NCBI GenBank assembly: GCA_036346405.1 | Contig: CM070562.1 | Location: 106,096,999 to 106,160,998, forward strand | Reading direction: 5' to 3' | Length of the DNA stretch: 64,000 nt | From: Phyllostachys edulis | Lineage: Eukaryota > Streptophyta > Magnoliopsida > Poales > Poaceae | Shown here: piece after piece, positions 58,104-64,000 of the stretch | Numbering within the stretch: the stretch's first letter is position 1 | Layout: each line of letters begins with the position of its first letter | Translations under genes and position numbers: made by a program | Notes under the pieces: generated by a model | Told to the model about the DNA's origin: nothing | Seen by the model: only the letters and a program-made list of their open reading frames with translations | Databases searched by the model: none

Positions 58104-61052
58104 TGTAACAGCCCCGAAAATGGGACTGCTAGAATCTTTACAACTGTCCAGGATGTATAGTTGTAAAGTCGTGGTTTCACAAGCAAGCATACGCTTACAA
58201 CAAGAGACAAACTTTTAATACAGCAGTTAAGCCTTAACAGCTAGTTTGAAAGCAGAAGCGGGCATCCAAGCCCAAATATAATATATTACAACACAAAAGT
58301 GTGCCAAAACCACAGGCAAGCTTGGGCGCAAAAGAGACCCTCATACCAGTAATCGCCACTGTCTAATGGTTCCTCCTGCTCGTAGAGATCAACTGATTCC
58401 TCCCAAAATTCTTCTGTTGATGTTAAGCAAGAATGAGTACAACCACCGTACCCAGGAAGGTGCATAGGAAATTCTATTTAACTACATGCTAGGATTATCA
58501 ATGGAAGGGTACGATTTTACCAATACAGGTATATGTGGAATGCAACAGTTGAATTTAAAAGTTGTACAATATTTAAAAACAATAAAATAGTAATAAGTAT
58601 AGCCACAGGGGTTTACAACATTTGAAATTACCAATTAACATCTGTAAAAGCCTACTTATGCCTTGTATATTGGAATCACCCATAAACACAGCTTCATTAA
58701 CCGGAAGCACGGTGTATTCGAATACCATTGATTCATACTCTGCAGAGTTGCCCAACTTTACCCACAAGATATCTCATACTCATACTGTCAAGCTATATGC
58801 ACGCAACCAGATATAGTGTGACTGAGTTGAGATAACAATGTCTTTTTCACTGCTCAACCTTTCTAATCTCTACTCGGTAGGTTTAAGGTCCATACAGCCT
58901 CAAGAGACCACCAGCCAATGGTGGAATCTGCACTCCGAGGTTGATGGGTCCATACCGTTGTGTAGTTCAGCGAGTGCCTTAACAGGCCCACTCCTGACCC
59001 ACCCCATTCCGCAGCTGCTCTATCACACAAGAGTAGTTGACAGCCTGTGGATATTCAACTGGGAGAGCAGTTAAGCCAAGTTGGATAAACCATGCCTGTG
59101 GTTGAGCGAGATCTGTGTCTGTTTACTCGGAACAAGGTTCTTGTCCTTACTTGACATTCTGTGAGGCGATGGACCATTTACCAATTTGTGGCCGTCCGCC
59201 TCCAGATCTCGGCGATGTCTCACTTTTATCAAGTATATTGGGTTGTCCGTCCTTTTGATCTCAACCCTTAGCTTTCCACCAAAACCTATTGGCTCAAAGC
59301 CAACCTTATCAATGTTTAGAAATGAGTTTTTGTATGACATTGTGGAATATTTGCTATTATTTTATATGGACTAAACTTGTCAAGATAAATATGGCCTACA
59401 AGAATGGGTGGTTTGATATGTGGGATGAAGGGTTTTATCTATTCAACATGACATTCCAAAGTATTATTTCTTTATTGAAATAATTGGCTAAAATATACTC
59501 ATGAAAATAATAATATGAATTATATGGAATGTAGGTTCAATATGTTCAAGGTATGCAACTTGCCTCCTTGCTCGAAGTCCTCAAAAAGTCCTGTTGCTCA
59601 CATGTCTTGTCGGTCTTTGTCTGGTGGCTCGTCGGAGTTGAAACCTAGCGTAAGACACAAAAACCAAAAAAAATACTTGGCTTGATAAGGAATGGGCCTA
59701 GAAAATGAATCCAAGTACAACAAAAATATAGAAAAGAAGTAATGAAGCCACTAAAGAGGTAAAAATATTTATTGGGAGTTTGATATGGCTGAACGGGGTT
59801 AAGAATGGGTTTTATGGGTTCGAGACAGTCAAAAAGGATATAAAATGTCAAACTAAGGTTTCGGTGAACAGTGTCATTTTTTACTGTTCATGTATGAATT
59901 GGGTTATGAACAGTAACTAAACACTAAACTAGGTTAAGAAACAGTAATCAAGTTTACTGTTTTCAAATAGTGAATAGTATTCTAAATGAACAGTGTATGA
60001 GCTGAAAATGGAAATGAATAGTAACAGTGTTGGGCTCCCACGTTGGGTCGGCCCAACTGGCCCTGTCGGGCCAAAGGCCCAAACGGCCCAACCAGCCTGG
60101 CCTTAAGAGGCCTGAGTGCGCTCGGCCGTAAGGCCAGAGCGCTTCAGCGACGCGCTTGCGCGGAGGGAGCGAGGTGGGGAGCCGACGGCGCTCCGACGGT
60201 GGTGGGTGGCCGGGGGCGAAGGGGAGATGGCGCGGGGAGGCTCCACTGAGGTAGGTACTCCTCCGTCTAGGGTTTTTGCTCGGGCTGGTTTTTTGGGGGT
60301 TGGGTTGTGGTGGCAGCAGTGAAGGGAAGGGCGGCGCCGATGAAGCTCTGGCGGAGTGGTGGCCGGAGGTGGTGGGGGAAGGGGGTGGTGTCGGGGTGCT
60401 AGGTAGGAGAGGAAAGGACAGGGAAGGTGCAATCGCCTTACGGCTTGACGGGGAGGGAACGGAGGCGACGGCGGCTCCTCCGACTTGGCCGGCCTTGGGG
60501 ACGAAGGAGGGTGGGGGAAACTTGGTTGGTGCTTGGTGCGAGTGAGGAAGGGCGAGCGGGGCGGCTTTTATAGCCACTTGAAGGCGGTGGGAGCGATGGG
60601 CGCTAGTCTTGTGGCGGCGGCGTGGGGGCCGGAGGGTTTCGTCGGCGGGCGAGGTGGAGGCGTGGGCGACGTCGCGGTGGCCTAGCTCCCTCACTGGAGC
60701 GGGGCGGGAGGTGGCGCGGCGGAGTCGTCTTTTGCGGTGCGGCATGACGACGAGATGGGAGCGGCGGCCTTGTGGGTGGCTCGAGCGTCGCGTTGCATTT
60801 GAAAGCGGAGGGAGGTGGCGTGGCGAGGTGGCGGTGCCTGTGCGGCCTTGGCGCGGAGCGGCGGTGGAGGATGGCGACTCTCATGGCGACGCGCGCGTGG
60901 AAGTGACGGTTTTGGGTGAAGCTGCTTCTGGAGAGGGGAAGACGGAAGGGCAAAATGGGAAAGTGGGGATTTGTTGGATTTTGCTAAATTGGGAAAGAAA
61001 GCGAATTTCAAACCAAATCAATTTGAAAACTTGAAATTTTGAGGTTGCTTCA
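58104..61052 (-). repeat. Long LTR of the gypsy element
   Basis: The inner end is TGTAACAGCCCC on the plus strand (58104). It carries the palindrome module at about 58715-58765 (GTATTCGAATAC and ACTCTGCAGAGT). 60030-60950 is GC-rich, with long chance ORFs on both strands (minus 60745-59963, plus 60609-61034), comparable to the GC-rich 36000-36950 part of the solo LTR, so these are not called genes. The outer boundary is uncertain by tens of bases. Confidence 0.65.
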
Positions 61053-61424
61053 TCTGGTACTTCCATGGCTCATAAAATCATCCGCAGTCTTTGGGCAGCT
61101 GCGGCGAGCAGCGTCTTCGTGGCGGACAACCGAAAGAGCTTTGAAGGCTTCGCTACTAGTAGTAGACGGCCGACTCGTTGTCATGCATGCGATTAGGAGG
61201 GTAGCGGCAGAGCAGATCCAAAGTGATGGCGACAATCTATGCCAAGATCATTCAATAACAGGGACGCAACATCTGACACCCTGACAATGTCTCAGGGGCC
61301 GGCCGTGGTGCCGGCGTGCCACAGCAATTGCATTGCGGTTGGCATTGATACCATGAGAAGACCCATGGCCAGCATCTCTCTCCGCAACTCTGCACCCCGC
61401 AACTCTGCACCCAGCTTATTGTGG
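61053..61424. other. Unassigned segment
   Basis: About 370 bp of mixed composition, including a short direct duplication gcaactctgcaccc at about 61383-61411. No gene is recognised. Confidence 0.4.
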
Positions 61425-63965
61425 CTCTGTTTGTTTAGGATTTTTGTCTAGCTTAAAAATAAAAAAGTCTAAGTTTAAATAAAGGAATGATTTTTTTATC
61501 TGGCTTATAAAAAGCTTAAGTCATTTTAAGCCTAAAAGCTAGAAGCCATGGAAGAGGTGTTTTTGTTTTTGTTTTTGCGAGAATGGAATAACTATTTGCC
61601 ACTAAAGTTTGCTAAAATTACCTACAAAATGCCATTACATATAAACGCAAATTGTTCCCTTTTTTTGTTCCATCATCCTCTTCTCCGATTCCATTCGGTT
61701 TCCCCACGCCGCCGCCTCAAATCCCCTCCCCTCCTCTCCGCCGCCTCCTTTCCCACTGCCGCTCCCTCCCCTACCCCCCCCTCCCTCCACGCCCCCCCAC
61801 TGCTCCCCTCCCCAGGCGCCGCTCCCTACTCTACCCCAACAACGTCACCTCCCTCCCCTCCTCCTCCCCCTTGCCGCTCCTCCCCAACGCCACTTGCCTC
61901 CCCTCCCTCCCTCAACTGTTGTACCCTTGCCGCCATCGCCTCTCATGGCTGTCGCCTCCTCCCGACGATCAAACATCGGCCCTTCCTCGTCAAGCCGCCT
62001 CCCCAGTGAGTCTCTGTCTCCTCAAACCACAGCACTTGTTCTTGACATGTTTGCATGGCGGTTGCATGTCTCCTCCGACAACTGCACAAGTGATTCATAG
62101 GTTACGGTTCTTGGAGATAAGAAATAAGAGTCATAGATCCCTAAAACTCCATTTTTGGGAGGCCAGGCCTAAAACACCAATTTGGTCTGACCCAAGCTAG
62201 CATCTAGATAAATCAATTCGAGGTTTAGCATGTAAATTAGGAATTGTTTGGTTGCAAATTATGGAGATTGGGGACTAATGTTAGAAGCTTTGAACAGCAA
62301 TACCTTTTAGCATGTTATATAACCTTTTAAGGGCCAGTGTAAATTCTTTTGGCAGTGATACTGAAGTAGAACCTTTGAAGATTTTTGATGAAATGAATCT
62401 GGCAGCATATGTGACATGCTTGTGTAACCTAAGCAAATGTTACAATCCTTTTACACGGTTGTGATAGTTTCCAATGTACATTTTAGATCACATGAGAGAG
62501 CCAAGATTTTTGGCTAGGGAGCATCCCAGAATCACATGTAAGCTGAAAAGATTACAAGGAGATGAAACATTTCGGATTATTGTAAAAGTAGACTTTTCAA
62601 GAAGAGATATCTCATTTGTTTGACTCGTCCAATGTTGGTCATTGGATCACAGCTGTGTTGGTGACTTGGTTCTTGAGCAAGAAAATTGAAATTCCTTATG
62701 GTCTTTTTCAGGTGTCAAGGCAGGAACTCCCCTAAAATTTGACAATACTAGACCTATTGAAGTGAGCTTCTAGCTACAACATGCAATTGAGGCTGAGGCT
62801 AAACTGCCATGTCGTGAATGTCGCCCACAACTTGAACCTGGAGTTAATGATGGGCAATGTGGTTGAGCTGATTCTTTCAACTAATGCAAATCTAGATATT
62901 ACACAAGGGAATTTTGGCATATATGTGATCATCGTCTTGTAGTTTCACAGTATTGACAACTGTAGTATACGAATTCATGTAAATTTATGCTTGACAGACT
63001 CATCTCAAGGTGACTCCAACTAATCCACAAATCCTGCTAGATCAAGGTGACTCCAACTAATCAAGGCTTAATTCTAATAAGCTGTAATGGTTTGAGGGTT
63101 GCAAAATATATTAGAAACTTGCTGCTGCATGTTATACATCGGGCCTTTCAAATTATTGTAAAGTGTTATACATCTGGCCTTTCAGCAATTCTAATATGCA
63201 TTCATGTTGACCAAAAAAACTTGTGAAATTTATGACAATGCCTTTCAAGATCTTATCCAAATTATTGTATAGTGTTGATTTCTGTTGAGCAAAAGATGCC
63301 ATAATTATAGTGTAATGGGCTGATTGCTCTCTTATTGATTTCCTTTATTATTTCCAATAGTAAAACCATTCACACAAGTCTGTGCACAAGGACATTTACC
63401 CTTATAAACCTTAATTGGTATGGTGACCATTAGCTAAACATTTACTATTGATTAGATCACTAGTTAAGTTCAGCCTTCTAGGTTTGCGTTTGCTCTTGAT
63501 GTTTTGTGAACTTTGGGTCCTACACAAAGGTTTTTCCCAAGACAACAAGCTTCCAAGACATCCCACAAGCGAGAATATACTAATTTCTTGCGGTGACCAA
63601 GATGGTAAAATCATGTCCAGAGAGAAGTTATCTTATCACAGAAACAATGCCTATATGGACGTATCCAAAGTTCCAATGCCTCAGCCTCTCTGGAGCTGAA
63701 AACACTCCCAAATACGTGTGCGTGCATAGCTGCGCATGTGTTTGTTTTTGTTTTTTGCGAATACAAATCCTTGCGGTTCCTTCAAACACACAAGGGTAAT
63801 TGATTTTTGTTCTTCACACACAATTCAATAAGACAATATTCTATAAAAAGCCAGATTATCAAACACCTAGCTTGACTTAAAAGCTAAGGAGCTTATAATC
63901 TGATTAAATAAAAAACGATTTTAAACTATAAACTAAAAAGCATAAGTCTAAACAAACAGGTCTGC
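61425..63965. mobile_element. Probable hAT-like nonautonomous element
   Basis: The left end has CTGTTTGTTTAG at about 61426-61437 and the right end its exact inverse CTAAACAAACAG at 63948-63959, with A/T-rich subterminal stretches containing agcttaa/ttaagct words. No 8-bp duplication is visible. The interior has a C-rich plus-strand block at 61650-62030 (Pro/Ser-rich ORFs at 61548-62009 and 61652-62200) followed by AT-rich DNA without a transposase. Confidence 0.45.
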
Positions 63966-64000
63966 ATATCTACTCTTATTAAAGCGCCTAGAATCTCTGC

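Larger units (their letters stand above)
56229..61052 (-). mobile_element. 5' half of a Ty3/gypsy element, minus orientation
   Basis: In element order: long LTR (about 61052-58104), primer site TGGTATCAGAGC (58100-58089), an extra ORF (57771-57022), then gag (56727-56230), cut off at 56229. Pol and the 3' LTR are missing. Gag homology identifies the superfamily. The LTR outer end is approximate (TGAAGCAACCTC at 61052 is the best candidate). Confidence 0.78.

Noticed and set aside
59963..61034. Long Pro/Arg-rich and Gly-rich ORFs on both strands
   Set aside because: GC-rich section of a gypsy LTR; frames are open on both strands at once and no motif is present.

Overview
The window looks like repeat-rich nuclear DNA of a grass (Poaceae, rice-like). 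The evidence is the dense nesting of plant LTR retrotransposons, two CACTA transposons, an L1-type LINE, GC-rich gene fragments in AT-rich DNA, and plant initiator-Met-tRNA primer sites. No bacterial, organellar or viral gene organisation is present. I recognise one host gene with confidence: ATG12, the ubiquitin-like autophagy protein, on the minus strand (6127-14097, five small coding exons).

Layout. 1-3257: 3' part of a long Ty3/gypsy-like LTR that opens with a degenerate gacctcc tandem array. 3258-6126: mostly unassigned DNA with a palindromic repeat patch, then the ATG12 3' flank. 6127-14097: ATG12, whose second coding intron holds a complete Ty1/copia element (6753-13326, TSD TATGA), called Copia-A, in the same orientation as the gene. 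14098-15117: ATG12 leader and upstream region. 15118-23330: a hAT-like element carrying a full-length L1-type LINE (15281-23003, 14-bp TSD). 23331-25491: unassigned DNA. 25492-34717: an outer CACTA element (TSD AGT) containing an inner CACTA element (27335-32563, TSD AAA), which contains a solo gypsy-like LTR (28138-30391, TSD ACGTT).

34718-35526 is host-like sequence. 35527-47742 is a second copia element (Copia-B) whose 5' LTR was split by a solo gypsy LTR (35731-38922, TSD TTTTT) and by a 2.5-kb GC-rich insert (about 39664-42135). A solo LTR of the Copia-B family follows at 48053-49089 (TSD GTCAG). 49269-55690 is a truncated third copia element (Copia-C) broken by a gypsy-like element made of AGGTC-type repeats (49565-54075), including a 362-bp palindromic LTR. 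56229 to about 61050 is the 5' half of another minus-strand gypsy element (LTR, primer site, extra ORF, truncated gag). 61425-63965 is a probable hAT-like nonautonomous element.

Functionally, every element ORF is broken by stops, frameshifts or truncation, so the elements are inactive copies as read here. The point of contact with host biology is ATG12. Copia-A sits 12 nt from the usable AG at the end of intron 2, and the AG expected from the conserved reading frame is an AT. The strongest structural oddities are an array of perfect hairpins with different stem sequences inside the solo LTR at 29632-29806, the palindromic LTR at 53714-54075, a 30/60-bp higher-order repeat at 49680-50230, and a palindrome-bearing module shared by three otherwise different LTRs.
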